DNA of 64,000 bases from Endoryza sp044226045. GTDB taxonomy: Bacteria; Bacteroidota; Bacteroidia; Chitinophagales; Chitinophagaceae. The stretch lies in NCBI GenBank assembly GCA_044226045.1, contig JBGAHR010000013.1:1-64000 (forward strand). The letters are read 5' to 3'. A program made the position numbers and the translations under genes. Below are positions 34,378 through 43,300 of the stretch, in pieces; the first letter of the stretch is position 1, and every line of letters starts with the position of its first letter. A model generated the notes under the pieces. That model did no database searches. It was not told the DNA's origin and worked only from the letters and a program-made list of their open reading frames with translations.

Positions 34378-34971
34378 ATGCTACGTGTTGGCATCACCGG
34401 TGGAATCGGTTCGGGCAAATCAACAGTTTGCCGCATCTTCGAAATTCTCGGAGTACCGGTATACTATGCCGATGAGGCAGCCAGGAGATTAATGAATGAA
34501 AACCCGCTACGCAACCAGATCATTGCCAACTTTGGAGAAGCAGCTTATGTGGGTGAAGAATTGAACCGCATCTGGATGGCTACCCAGGTATTCAATAACC
34601 CGGAAAAACTGGCACTGCTCAACAGCCTGGTACATCCGGTTACCATCGCGGATGCTGATGAATGGATGAAAAAACAACATTCTCCTTACACACTGAAAGA
34701 AGCTGCCCTCCTGTTCGAAAGCGGTTCATACCAGTACCTCGATTACATCATTGGCGTTTCAGCGCCCGTAGAACTTCGTATAGCAAGAACCACCACCCGC
34801 GATCAGAAAAGTGCCGATGAGATCAGAAAAAGAATCGACCGGCAAATGGACGAGGATGAAAAAATGAATCGATGCGATTTCGTTCTGATCAATGATGAAA
34901 AGCAATTGCTAATACCCCAGGTAATTGCCCTGCATCAGCAATTGCTTCTACTTTCTAATAACAGACCCTGA
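34378..34971 (+). CDS. coaE: Dephospho-CoA kinase
   Basis: A 197-residue P-loop kinase, the last step of CoA synthesis. The N-terminal P-loop GITGGIGSGKSTVCRIF, the substrate motif YYADEAARRLM and the FESGSYQYLDYIIGVSAP segment are typical. Length is normal. It shares one base of its stop codon with the start of the next gene (TGATG), so the two are translationally coupled. The start is 18 bases after the yajC terminator, which leaves little space for a promoter. Confidence 0.93.
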   Translation: MLRVGITGGIGSGKSTVCRIFEILGVPVYYADEAARRLMNENPLRNQIIANFGEAAYVGEELNRIWMATQVFNNPEKLALLNSLVHPVTIADADEWMKKQHSPYTLKEAALLFESGSYQYLDYIIGVSAPVELRIARTTTRDQKSADEIRKRIDRQMDEDEKMNRCDFVLINDEKQLLIPQVIALHQQLLLLSNNRP

Positions 34972-35693
34972 TGGAAAACTTCCCTTCCCTGGTTGATTTT
35001 ATTCTGGCTATCCTGTTTGGCGTATTGCTACCGATCGTATCGGGCTTGCGAAGCCGTGAGGTATTTAAAGAAATCGGCAGCTACTTCGACAGCCGGGCAA
35101 AAAAACGTTTTTATATCGGCAACAGTTTCTTCCTGGCCATCATGGCAATGGTTGTTCTTGCTGCCTGGTATTTCTTTGGCCGCCCCTTTGATGTATTGGG
35201 ATTTGCTACTCCGGAAGAGAACGGCAAAACCTATCCCTGGTGGCTGATCATTCTCTTTATAATGCTTTATCTGATGGATGTGCTACATTCTGTGCTGAAT
35301 CCACATGAGTTACAGGAAACCAAAGATCAACTGGAAACGCAAACCCCATTCATGCCTACTTTGTGGAGAGAGATGCCGGCTTATTTCCTGATGTGTGTGA
35401 GCGCAGGTGTATGTGAGGAGATTGTATTCAGAGGATTCCTGGTAAACTTTTTCAAATCCATTTTTAATGGTTTCCCTGCGCAGGCTGCCTGGACGCTGAT
35501 AACCCCTTCCCTGATATTTGCTGCGGCCCATTACTACCAGGGCGCAAAAGCCGTGTTCAAAATCCTGGTATTATCTATGCTGTTTGGATTGATCTTCTGG
35601 ATGACAGGATCATTGTACATAGTGATGCTCCTTCATTTCCTGGTAGATTTCTTCAGCGGAATATTGAGTGTGAAGTTGGCCAACAGAGAGTAG
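34971..35693 (+). CDS. CPBP-family intramembrane metalloprotease
   Basis: A 240-residue integral membrane protein with about six hydrophobic segments. CPBP (Abi) motifs are present: EEIVFRG (motif 1, EExxxR), FAAAHYYQG (motif 2 His) and LLHFLVDFF (motif 3 His). Family members are Rce1-like glutamate proteases in membranes; in bacteria roles range from bacteriocin immunity to unknown. Coupled to coaE by a one-base overlap, without obvious functional link. Confidence 0.86.
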   Translation: MENFPSLVDFILAILFGVLLPIVSGLRSREVFKEIGSYFDSRAKKRFYIGNSFFLAIMAMVVLAAWYFFGRPFDVLGFATPEENGKTYPWWLIILFIMLYLMDVLHSVLNPHELQETKDQLETQTPFMPTLWREMPAYFLMCVSAGVCEEIVFRGFLVNFFKSIFNGFPAQAAWTLITPSLIFAAAHYYQGAKAVFKILVLSMLFGLIFWMTGSLYIVMLLHFLVDFFSGILSVKLANRE

Positions 35694-35699
35694 GGAGGC

Positions 35700-35832
35700 G
35701 TTTATGGTTTATCGTTTCACGTTTATCGTTTCACGTTGTAGTTTTAAATACTCGAACTTCAGGAGTAACAAATGCGTTGTCGATGATAGTTTTGTAAACA
35801 TGAGACAATAAACGCGAAACAATAAACGCAAA
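35700..35832. repeat. GTTTATC/GTTTCAC heptamer repeats between convergent genes
   Basis: About 10 bases after the CPBP stop the sequence reads GTTTATG GTTTATC GTTTCAC GTTTATC GTTTCAC GTT, a clear heptamer array. The end of the gap (about 35800-35829) carries the complementary words AATAAACGCGAAACAATAAACGC, close to the stop of the minus-strand aminotransferase. No compact hairpin terminator is seen. Confidence 0.8.
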
Positions 35833-35836
35833 AAAC

Positions 35837-37048
35837 TCAATTCAGTTTCCCCAAAGCTGCCGCAATCCGCTCATAAGCCTTTTCAATTTTCTCCATGCTA
35901 TTGGCAAATGACAGTCTGATACAATTGGGAGAACCGAAAGCTCTTCCGGTTACTGTAGATACGTGGGCAGTATTTAAGAGATACATACAGAGATCGTCGG
36001 CGTTTTCGATGGTTTGCTGGCCGTCGGATTTTCCGAAATAATGATCTACTTCAGGGAAAACATAAAATGCACCATCAGGCTGTGTGCATTTCCATCCGGG
36101 AATGCCGGCAATCAATTGCATTACCCTGTTGCGTCGACGTTCAAATTCCTTTGTCATGTCAAAGCTGGGTTTCAAATCGGTGGTCAAAGCTACGATCGCT
36201 GCACGCTGCGTAACTGCATTGGCGCCGCTGGTAAATTGACCTTGAATTTTTTCGCAAGCCTTTGCGATCGTCGCATGAGCGGCGATATATCCGAGGCGAT
36301 AACCGGTCATGGCAAAGCCTTTACTCAATCCGTTTACAATGATCACCCGGTCCTTGATATCCTCGAACTGCGCGATGCTTTCATGCTTACCCACAAAATT
36401 GATGTATTCGTAGATTTCGTCGGAGATGATCAGGATTTCCGGATATTTTCTGAAAACAGCTGCCAGCGATTCGAGTTCGGCCTTGCTGTAAACAGATCCT
36501 GAAGGATTACAGGGAGAAGAGAATAAAAAAACCTTGCTGCGACTGGTGATATGTGATTCGAGTTCGGCGGCAGTAATTTTATAATTACTTTCCATACTGG
36601 TGGAAACAATCACGGGAACACCACCGGCAATTTTAACCAGCTCGGAATAAGTTACCCAGAATGGCGCAGGGATGATCACTTCATCACCGGCATCCACGGT
36701 TGCCAGGATAATGTTGGCCAAACTTTGCTTGGCGCCGGTTGACACCACGATCTGTTCGGGTTTATAATCGAGGTTATTGTCGCGCTTTAATTTTGTGCAC
36801 ACCGCTTCACGCAGATCCAGGTAACCGGCTACAGGGGTGTAGTGGCTATAGTTATCATCGATCGCTTTCTTCGCTGCTTCTTTAATATGAACAGGTGTAT
36901 CAAAGTCTGGTTCGCCCAGGCTTAAATCAATTACATCAATACCCTTTGCCCTCAGTTCGCGGCCAAGCTTGGCCATCTTAAGTGTTTCGGGTTCGTTGAA
37001 TTTCTGTAGAAGTGAAGAAAGTTGCATGGATTCGATCGTTGCTTGCAT
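35837..37048 (-). CDS. Pyridoxal-phosphate aminotransferase, aspartate aminotransferase type
   Basis: A 403-residue class I/II (fold type I, Igamma-like) aminotransferase. Visible are IDLSLGEPDFDTPVHI, YTPVAGYLDLREAV, NPSGSVYS, the PLP phosphate and Asp region IISDEIYEYI, and the lysine of the Schiff base in NGLSKGFAMTGYRLGY. Best guess is aspartate/2-oxoglutarate transamination as in Thermus-type AspAT; aromatic or other specificity is not excluded. ATG 37048 was preferred over an upstream TTG. Confidence 0.88.
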   Translation of the reverse strand: MQATIESMQLSSLLQKFNEPETLKMAKLGRELRAKGIDVIDLSLGEPDFDTPVHIKEAAKKAIDDNYSHYTPVAGYLDLREAVCTKLKRDNNLDYKPEQIVVSTGAKQSLANIILATVDAGDEVIIPAPFWVTYSELVKIAGGVPVIVSTSMESNYKITAAELESHITSRSKVFLFSSPCNPSGSVYSKAELESLAAVFRKYPEILIISDEIYEYINFVGKHESIAQFEDIKDRVIIVNGLSKGFAMTGYRLGYIAAHATIAKACEKIQGQFTSGANAVTQRAAIVALTTDLKPSFDMTKEFERRRNRVMQLIAGIPGWKCTQPDGAFYVFPEVDHYFGKSDGQQTIENADDLCMYLLNTAHVSTVTGRAFGSPNCIRLSFANSMEKIEKAYERIAAALGKLN

Positions 37049-37112
37049 GTTCAATTAAGATTTTTACCAATTTGGTTGCGCGAAATTAGCATTAATAATC
37101 ACTAACACCCGT

Positions 37113-38459
37113 TTACTTTTCATAACTAAATTTAAATGTGGAAAGGTCGGGCATTCGAGTTCTTTTTCGTTTCAGTTCGTAGTCATAAATTACTTTTCCC
37201 AAATTTTTCATGAATGGGAATCCAACACTGTCATAATCATATTGGCTGTCGTTCAATACTCCGTCGCTGTTGCAATACATGGCAGCAGAGAGCATGAATT
37301 CGATATTGCGTTCAAAATCCACCACATAAGCCACGTCAATCAAAAAGCCATAGGCATCTCCCACTTTGTTGAAAATCCGAAAAGTCTTGGGGAGGGTTTG
37401 CTTTTCAGATCCCCAATAAAGGAATTTGCAATAGGCATCCCAATAATCAGGAGCGGGATAAGCCGGAGAACTACTTTCGCCGGGAAAAGCAGACATGTAC
37501 TGACGGACCAACTGGTAGTCTTCAGCTGTCAGGTTAAATCGTTGGCGGGCGGGAACTGATTCCGGGAAAAGTACACTTTTCAATACCTGGTGAAGGTCGG
37601 CCAGCGGAAAACGATTCTTTTTTGAAAAGTCCATGGGACCTTCCACTTTTTTATCCCCTCTGTAAAAAGCATTTCCAAGCCAGTTGTTCCGGGCCTGGTA
37701 GGGCTTCTGATTGAACTGCAATCCCTGGCTGTACAGCAGGTTGTTGTTCTCGTCGTAAAACTTCACCGGGTTGCTGTGCCGGTTCTGGTCTTCGTTCAGG
37801 ACCCGTTCGAGTCTGTGAATTATTTCAACAGAATCGTATCCCATGTTGTGCAGTTGCTGGTTGATGTAATCCTGCCCGAGGAACTCGTATAACCGGTTGA
37901 AGGCATCGTTGTCGCTCACCAGGAAGATCTTTTTTACATACTGGGCAATGCTTGGTCGGCCATCGGTGCTGCTGGGATCGTTGTATACTTCATTCTGACC
38001 ACTATAGGCCGCACCGGTCAGCATGGAGCTGTTTCGGGTGAGTCCGGGAATCTTTAATTCGTTCAATCGTTGTAAAGCCAGCAGGGCTGTAGGCATCTTA
38101 ACAGTAGAAGCCGGATAGAAATAGAGCGAAGGATTCAGATTATAACGGTAATCGGTGAAGACCGGCTGGTTCTTTTCATCGCGGTCAATCCGGGTATAAA
38201 TAATCTGCAATCGCAGGGCATCTTTCTGTGCCAGCACCGACCCTAGCAAATCTGAATTATTTCCCAGCAGTTCCGCCAGGAACGCATCAGTTTGCCCGCC
38301 GCCCGGCGGATTGATTACAGGGGGCGGCACTTCCTGAGCAGGCGGAACAGGCGCTTTCGGGGACGCGATAGTCTGGCCTTTCCTGGGGGAATGGCAATTG
38401 GCAAGCAAAAAGCAGGTGGCTAATACCGTGACGGATGATTGAAAAAATCGGGAAGCCAT
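37113..38459 (-). CDS. Class A beta-lactamase-like serine hydrolase lipoprotein
   Basis: A 448-residue protein with a lipoprotein-type signal (VTVLATCFLLANC; Cys 22) and a Pro-rich linker (KAPVPPAQEVPPP). The catalytic domain has the penicillin-recognising motifs: S118-T-V-K121 (SxxK), S182-D-N184 (SDN) and a possible third motif KVGDAYG in place of KTG. The spacing fits class A. The protein is about 150 residues longer than true class A enzymes, so an envelope hydrolase or peptidase is as likely as a lactamase. Confidence 0.8.
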   Translation of the reverse strand: MASRFFQSSVTVLATCFLLANCHSPRKGQTIASPKAPVPPAQEVPPPVINPPGGGQTDAFLAELLGNNSDLLGSVLAQKDALRLQIIYTRIDRDEKNQPVFTDYRYNLNPSLYFYPASTVKMPTALLALQRLNELKIPGLTRNSSMLTGAAYSGQNEVYNDPSSTDGRPSIAQYVKKIFLVSDNDAFNRLYEFLGQDYINQQLHNMGYDSVEIIHRLERVLNEDQNRHSNPVKFYDENNNLLYSQGLQFNQKPYQARNNWLGNAFYRGDKKVEGPMDFSKKNRFPLADLHQVLKSVLFPESVPARQRFNLTAEDYQLVRQYMSAFPGESSSPAYPAPDYWDAYCKFLYWGSEKQTLPKTFRIFNKVGDAYGFLIDVAYVVDFERNIEFMLSAAMYCNSDGVLNDSQYDYDSVGFPFMKNLGKVIYDYELKRKRTRMPDLSTFKFSYEK

Positions 38460-38543
38460 GAATTCGGTTTGAGTAACGAAAATAGGGAATATGACCTGCC
38501 CGGTAAAACCGATCCGGGGCTCTTAATTTTAACTCCCCTCCCG

Positions 38544-38574
38544 TTTGGAAGTCATTAAATTTCATGTAGGTTTG
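38544..38574 (+). promoter_or_regulatory. Consensus Bacteroidota promoter of the DUF2723 gene
   Basis: TTTG at 38544-38547, 19 bases, then TAGGTTTG at 38567-38574: both elements match exactly, with ideal spacing. The expected leader is about 20 bases before the ATG at 38601. Confidence 0.72.
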
Positions 38575-38600
38575 CGAAGTTTAATTAAACCAATCGCTAT

Positions 38601-41600
38601 ATGACCTTTAATCGACTTAACAACATTGTGGGGTGGATCGTGTGCCTGATCGCCTGCACTGTGTATGTAATGACTATGGAACCAACCGGCAGCTTTTGGG
38701 ATTGCGGCGAGTTTGTTTCCAGTGCCTATAAATTACAGATCCCCCACCCTCCCGGCGCCCCTTTGTTTACCCTGCTGGGAAGGTTTTTTATAGTGTTGTT
38801 CGGCGATGATCCAATGAGTGCTGCCAGAGGGGTAAACTTCATGAGCGCCATTGCGAGTGGTTTTACCATCCTGTTCCTGTTCTGGACCATTACTCACTTT
38901 GCCCGTAAAATAGTTCACAAGCCCGGTCAGGAGTTGGGTAAAAATCAACTGCTGATTATTATGGCTGCCGGTGTGGTGGGCGCCCTGGCCTATACTTTCT
39001 CCGATTCTTTCTGGTACAGTGCCGTAGAAGGTGAAGTATATGCCCTTTCCTCTTTCTTTACCGCCCTGGTGTTCTGGGCCATTCTTAAATGGGAACATGA
39101 AGTGGACCTCGAAAACCAGACTGATGGCCATAAGTTCTCCCGCGCCGATCGCTGGCTGGTATTCATCTTCTTCATGATGGGCTTGTCAATCGGTGTTCAC
39201 CTGCTGAACCTGTTGACGATTCCGGCGATTGTGATGGTTTACTATTTCAAAAGATTCAAGGTTTCTCCATGGGGAACATTCTGGGCCTTTGTACTGGGAT
39301 GTATCATTACCGGTTTGGTTCAGGTGGTGATCATTCAATGGAGCATTAAAGGTGCCGGCGCTTTCGATATTTATTTTGTGAATTCCCTTGGCACACCTTT
39401 TTTCCTTGGTTTTGCTACCTATTTTGTTTTGCTGTTTGGTTTGTTGATCATGGGTCTTCGATTCAAACCACAGCATGTGGAGAAATTCACCGGATTCGCC
39501 ATTTGGCTGGGTGCGATTCTCCTGTTGTTCTGCTTCCCGTTCGTTTCTTCTGTCAAAACATTTTTAGCCCTGGTTGTTCTGATAGGTGGTGTCATCGCGG
39601 CTGCCTATTATTTCCGCAATGGGGTTACCTCCTTCCTCAAAATCGCTATTCTTTCTACCATATTTGTCATCATCGGTTATTCTACCTATTTCACTACCCT
39701 GATCCGCTCCTCTGCGAATCCTTCGGTAGATATGTACAATGTAGACAACCCGGTGAGCCTTGTGGGTTATCTTAGCCGTGACCAGTATGGCGACTGGCCT
39801 ATCCTGTATGGTCCGGACTTTACTTTCCGCTCGCCATCCGTTCCTGTAGGCCGTATGTATGTAAAAGGAAAAGACAAATACAATGATGTGGGAGCCATGC
39901 GCAAGCTCGATTATATGGAAGCCCCCTCTTCTCAGGAAGTGGAGAACATCCTCAACCAGCACCCCGACTGGGATGCCAATAAACTCAAGCCGCATCTCTT
40001 CCCGCGGATGTATGACCCTGGTACTGAAAGAAACCAGGAATTCGTATACCGCTCATTCGGAGGAATGGGGGCAGACGATCAACCCACTTTCGCCAGTAAC
40101 ATCAAGTACTTTGTTTCATATCAATTTAACTGGATGTACTGGAGATACTTTATGTGGAATTTTGCCGGCAAACAGAACGACCTGCAGGGATTAGGCAACG
40201 TGCGCGATGGCAACTGGGCAAGTGGTATCAACTTCATTGATAATAAGATTTTTAATAAGAGTACACCGGATGTGTTGCCTTCAACCGCCGGAAAAGATAA
40301 TAAGGCAAATAACAAACTATTCTTCCTTCCATTTATTTTAGGCATCCTCGGTGGCATCCACCAGTTCATGAAGACAAAGAGAGATTTCCTCATCAATTTC
40401 CTGTTGTTCTTCTTTACGGGTTTTGCCATCGTAATATACCTCAACCAGTCAGGTTTTCAACCCCGTGAAAGGGACTATGCTTATGTTGGCTCTTTCTATG
40501 CCTTTGCCGTCTGGATTGGACTGGGAGTGTTATTCATCCGTGAACTGTTGCAAAAAGTTGTAAAAGATCCCCTGGCAGGATATGCAGCCTTCGGTATCAG
40601 CCTGCTCGCTGTGCCTGTGCTGATGGCTTCGCAGGAATGGGATGACCATGATCGCAGCAAAAAGACGCTGGCATACGACCTTGGCAAGGATTACCTTGAA
40701 AGTTGCGCACCAAATGCCATCGTCATTTCATTTGGTGATAATGATACTTACCCGCTCTGGTATACGCAGGAGGTGGCCGGAAACCGCACAGACTTGCGTG
40801 TGATGAACTATAGCCTGCTGGGAACAGACTGGTATATCAATCAGCTCCGATACAAAGTCAATAACAGCGATCCGGCCGATGTGATATTCACCCCCGAGCA
40901 GATCGAAGGATCCAAGCGCGAACAGATCTTCGCTTATGGATCACTGAGCCGACCTTTCCCCAACAACCCGGCAGGACAGTTCGACCAGAACAAATATTAT
41001 GACCTGTATGATGTACTGAAAAATATCACCGGCAGTGACGATAGGAAGTTTACCGTTCCGATTGGCGACGACGAGTATCTGAATACATTCCCGGTTAGCA
41101 AGGTGTCCGTTCCAGTTGATACCGCACTGGTGAGAAAGAACATGCCTTTCAACCCAACAGATAGTATCGTGTCTGAATTAAAGCTCGACATCAAGAAAAA
41201 CTACATGTTCAAGAATGACCTGGCGGTTCTGGCGATCATCGCTGCCAACAAATGGAAAAGACCGATCTATTTCACTTCTACACAGGAACTGGAAGAGCTT
41301 GGACTTGACAAATATGTGAGAATGGAAGGTCTCGCTTACCGACTGGTACCCGTTGAAACCAGGGGCGGTTCTTCTATTGAGAACGATGTGGCCTTTGATA
41401 ATGTGATGAAGAAATTTGCCTATGGCAATGCCAATAAACCAGGGGTATTCTTTGATGAAGAAAACCGTCGCCACATTAATAGTATTCGCCTGGCACATGC
41501 GATTATAGCGTCTAACCTGGCCCTTGCCAACAAAAAGGACTCCGCTTCCAAGATATTGAACAAATACGATCAAATGGTCCTGGAATCGAATGTGCCATAT

Positions 41601-41993
41601 GGCATGACATCTAACAGAGGCAACCAGCATAACGCCATAACCATGAGTTTCCTGCAGGCTTCTTACCAGGCGGGTGACTTTACCCTGGCTAAAAAAGTGG
41701 CTGCCTCCCTGAAGAAAGACCTGAACGAACAACTGAAATACTACCGCTCATTGGGAGATGCCAATATGACCACCGATCAATTGGCCGGAGAGGTGGCATC
41801 TTATCTCAGCCAGAAACCAACGGGTAACCTGAGCGAATACCAGGAAGGGTTTGCTCGTGATATCTACAGCTGCTACCAGATGATCAAACAAATGGAAGAA
41901 TTTGAGAAGATGTATCGTGTTCCCGGAGCGCCTAATCCAACCGAGGCTGGCCCCCAAACGATACAAAGCCCTGACTCGCAACAAAAAAGATAG
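38601..41993 (+). CDS. DUF2723 (GT117/TMEM260-like) membrane protein
   Basis: A 1130-residue protein with about a dozen transmembrane helices in its first 650 residues and a long soluble C-terminal part. The N-terminal LIACTVYVMTMEPTGSFWDCGEFVSSAY and IPHPPGAPLFTLLGRF are the DUF2723 signature, in which an acidic residue after CG is expected to be the catalytic base of a GT-C glycosyltransferase. The eukaryotic relative TMEM260 is an O-mannosyltransferase; Bacteroidota members may glycosylate exported proteins, but this is inference. The C-terminal helices (LAHAIIASNLALANKK, ASYQAGDFTLAKK) look TPR-like. It ends at a hairpin terminator. Confidence 0.9.
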   Translation: MTFNRLNNIVGWIVCLIACTVYVMTMEPTGSFWDCGEFVSSAYKLQIPHPPGAPLFTLLGRFFIVLFGDDPMSAARGVNFMSAIASGFTILFLFWTITHFARKIVHKPGQELGKNQLLIIMAAGVVGALAYTFSDSFWYSAVEGEVYALSSFFTALVFWAILKWEHEVDLENQTDGHKFSRADRWLVFIFFMMGLSIGVHLLNLLTIPAIVMVYYFKRFKVSPWGTFWAFVLGCIITGLVQVVIIQWSIKGAGAFDIYFVNSLGTPFFLGFATYFVLLFGLLIMGLRFKPQHVEKFTGFAIWLGAILLLFCFPFVSSVKTFLALVVLIGGVIAAAYYFRNGVTSFLKIAILSTIFVIIGYSTYFTTLIRSSANPSVDMYNVDNPVSLVGYLSRDQYGDWPILYGPDFTFRSPSVPVGRMYVKGKDKYNDVGAMRKLDYMEAPSSQEVENILNQHPDWDANKLKPHLFPRMYDPGTERNQEFVYRSFGGMGADDQPTFASNIKYFVSYQFNWMYWRYFMWNFAGKQNDLQGLGNVRDGNWASGINFIDNKIFNKSTPDVLPSTAGKDNKANNKLFFLPFILGILGGIHQFMKTKRDFLINFLLFFFTGFAIVIYLNQSGFQPRERDYAYVGSFYAFAVWIGLGVLFIRELLQKVVKDPLAGYAAFGISLLAVPVLMASQEWDDHDRSKKTLAYDLGKDYLESCAPNAIVISFGDNDTYPLWYTQEVAGNRTDLRVMNYSLLGTDWYINQLRYKVNNSDPADVIFTPEQIEGSKREQIFAYGSLSRPFPNNPAGQFDQNKYYDLYDVLKNITGSDDRKFTVPIGDDEYLNTFPVSKVSVPVDTALVRKNMPFNPTDSIVSELKLDIKKNYMFKNDLAVLAIIAANKWKRPIYFTSTQELEELGLDKYVRMEGLAYRLVPVETRGGSSIENDVAFDNVMKKFAYGNANKPGVFFDEENRRHINSIRLAHAIIASNLALANKKDSASKILNKYDQMVLESNVPYGMTSNRGNQHNAITMSFLQASYQAGDFTLAKKVAASLKKDLNEQLKYYRSLGDANMTTDQLAGEVASYLSQKPTGNLSEYQEGFARDIYSCYQMIKQMEEFEKMYRVPGAPNPTEAGPQTIQSPDSQQKR

Positions 41994-42018
41994 GCCGCAC
42001 CACAAAAGATAACTTTCG

Positions 42019-42050
42019 AATCCCGGAATGAACTTTCCGGGATTTTTTTT
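42019..42050 (+). terminator. Intrinsic terminator after the DUF2723 gene
   Basis: Stem AATCCCGGAA (42019-42028) / TTCCGGGATT (42035-42044), 6-base loop, then a T-run to 42050. Confidence 0.87.
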
Positions 42051-42136
42051 ATTATTTACTATGTACGAACTTACAGGTACTTTCCGCACGGTGGTAACCG
42101 TCAACGATTGGATGCTGAGGATTTTAAATACACAAC

Positions 42137-43234
42137 ATGATTGGACACCATTTTACTCGTTTTGATCCCAACAGCGAGGGCAAATCAAAATTTGACCAGC
42201 TATTGGACATATTTATGCAATTGCTCACTTATACCAACGGTGATGTGGGCGAAGCGTTGAGCTGGATGAACCAACTCGACAAAGAATACGAAATGACCAA
42301 TGAAGAGTACGGCATGGGTGATTTCATCGAAGAACTAAAAGAAAAAGGCTATATCGATGAAAACAACCAGTCTGGAGAAATCAGGATTACCCCCAAAACC
42401 GAGCAGGGCATCCGTAAAAAATCATTGGAAGAGATCTTTGGGAAACTGAAGAAAACCAAAAAAGGAGATCACCATAGCTTCAAACCCGGACAGGGAGATG
42501 AGATCAACCCGGAGACAAGGCCATTCCGTTTCGGTGATATGCTGGAACAGATTGATTTCACCACATCCATCCGAAATGCGCAGATCAACCATGGCATCGA
42601 AAGTTTCAACATGCAGGAAGATGACCTGGCCATCCGTGATACCGACTTCAAGGCCCAGACCTCTACTGTGCTGATGATTGATATCTCTCACTCCATGATT
42701 CTCTATGGAGAAGACCGGATTACGCCAGCCAAGAAAGTAGCAATGGCATTGAGTGAACTGATCACTACCAAATACCCGAAAGACACATTGGATATTGTGG
42801 TGTTTGGTAATGATGCGTGGCCGGTGGAAATAAAAGACCTCCCCTACCTGCAGGTCGGCCCTTATCATACCAATACCGTAGCCGGACTGGAACTGGCCAT
42901 GGATATACTGAGAAGAAGAAGAAACCCCAACAAACAGATTTTCATGATAACAGACGGGAAACCCACCTGCCTGAAGATTGGTAAACGGTATTACAAAAAC
43001 AGTTTTGGCCTCGATAGAAAGATAACCACCCGATGCCTGAATCTCGCCGCACAATGCAAAAAACTGAAAATTCCAATCACCACCTTTATGATCGCAACAG
43101 ATCCCTATCTGCAGCGATTTGTCCAGGAATTTACAGAAACCAATAACGGGAAAGCCTTTTTTGCATCCCTTGATAAACTTGGCGCTTTCATTTTCCGGGA
43201 TTTTGAAAGCGGTAAACGCAAGACAGTATATTAA
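42137..43234 (+). CDS. VWA-domain protein paired with a MoxR-like ATPase
   Basis: A 365-residue cytoplasmic protein. The von Willebrand A domain occupies about 175-365, with a complete MIDAS start D182-I-S184-H-S186 in VLMIDISHSM, the Thr/Asp region of LDIVVFGNDAW and MITDGKPT. The N-terminal 170 residues (HHFTRFDPNSEGKSKFDQLL) are helical and charged. VWA proteins next to MoxR/Mg-chelatase-like ATPases act as paired metal-dependent chaperone or maturation systems. The ATPase gene follows after 66 bases. Confidence 0.86.
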   Translation: MIGHHFTRFDPNSEGKSKFDQLLDIFMQLLTYTNGDVGEALSWMNQLDKEYEMTNEEYGMGDFIEELKEKGYIDENNQSGEIRITPKTEQGIRKKSLEEIFGKLKKTKKGDHHSFKPGQGDEINPETRPFRFGDMLEQIDFTTSIRNAQINHGIESFNMQEDDLAIRDTDFKAQTSTVLMIDISHSMILYGEDRITPAKKVAMALSELITTKYPKDTLDIVVFGNDAWPVEIKDLPYLQVGPYHTNTVAGLELAMDILRRRRNPNKQIFMITDGKPTCLKIGKRYYKNSFGLDRKITTRCLNLAAQCKKLKIPITTFMIATDPYLQRFVQEFTETNNGKAFFASLDKLGAFIFRDFESGKRKTVY

Positions 43235-43300
43235 ATCATGCCAGGGCAATAATTCCTTACTGGAGCCGCCGCCCCTGGAAAGAAGACAAACAATCAGACT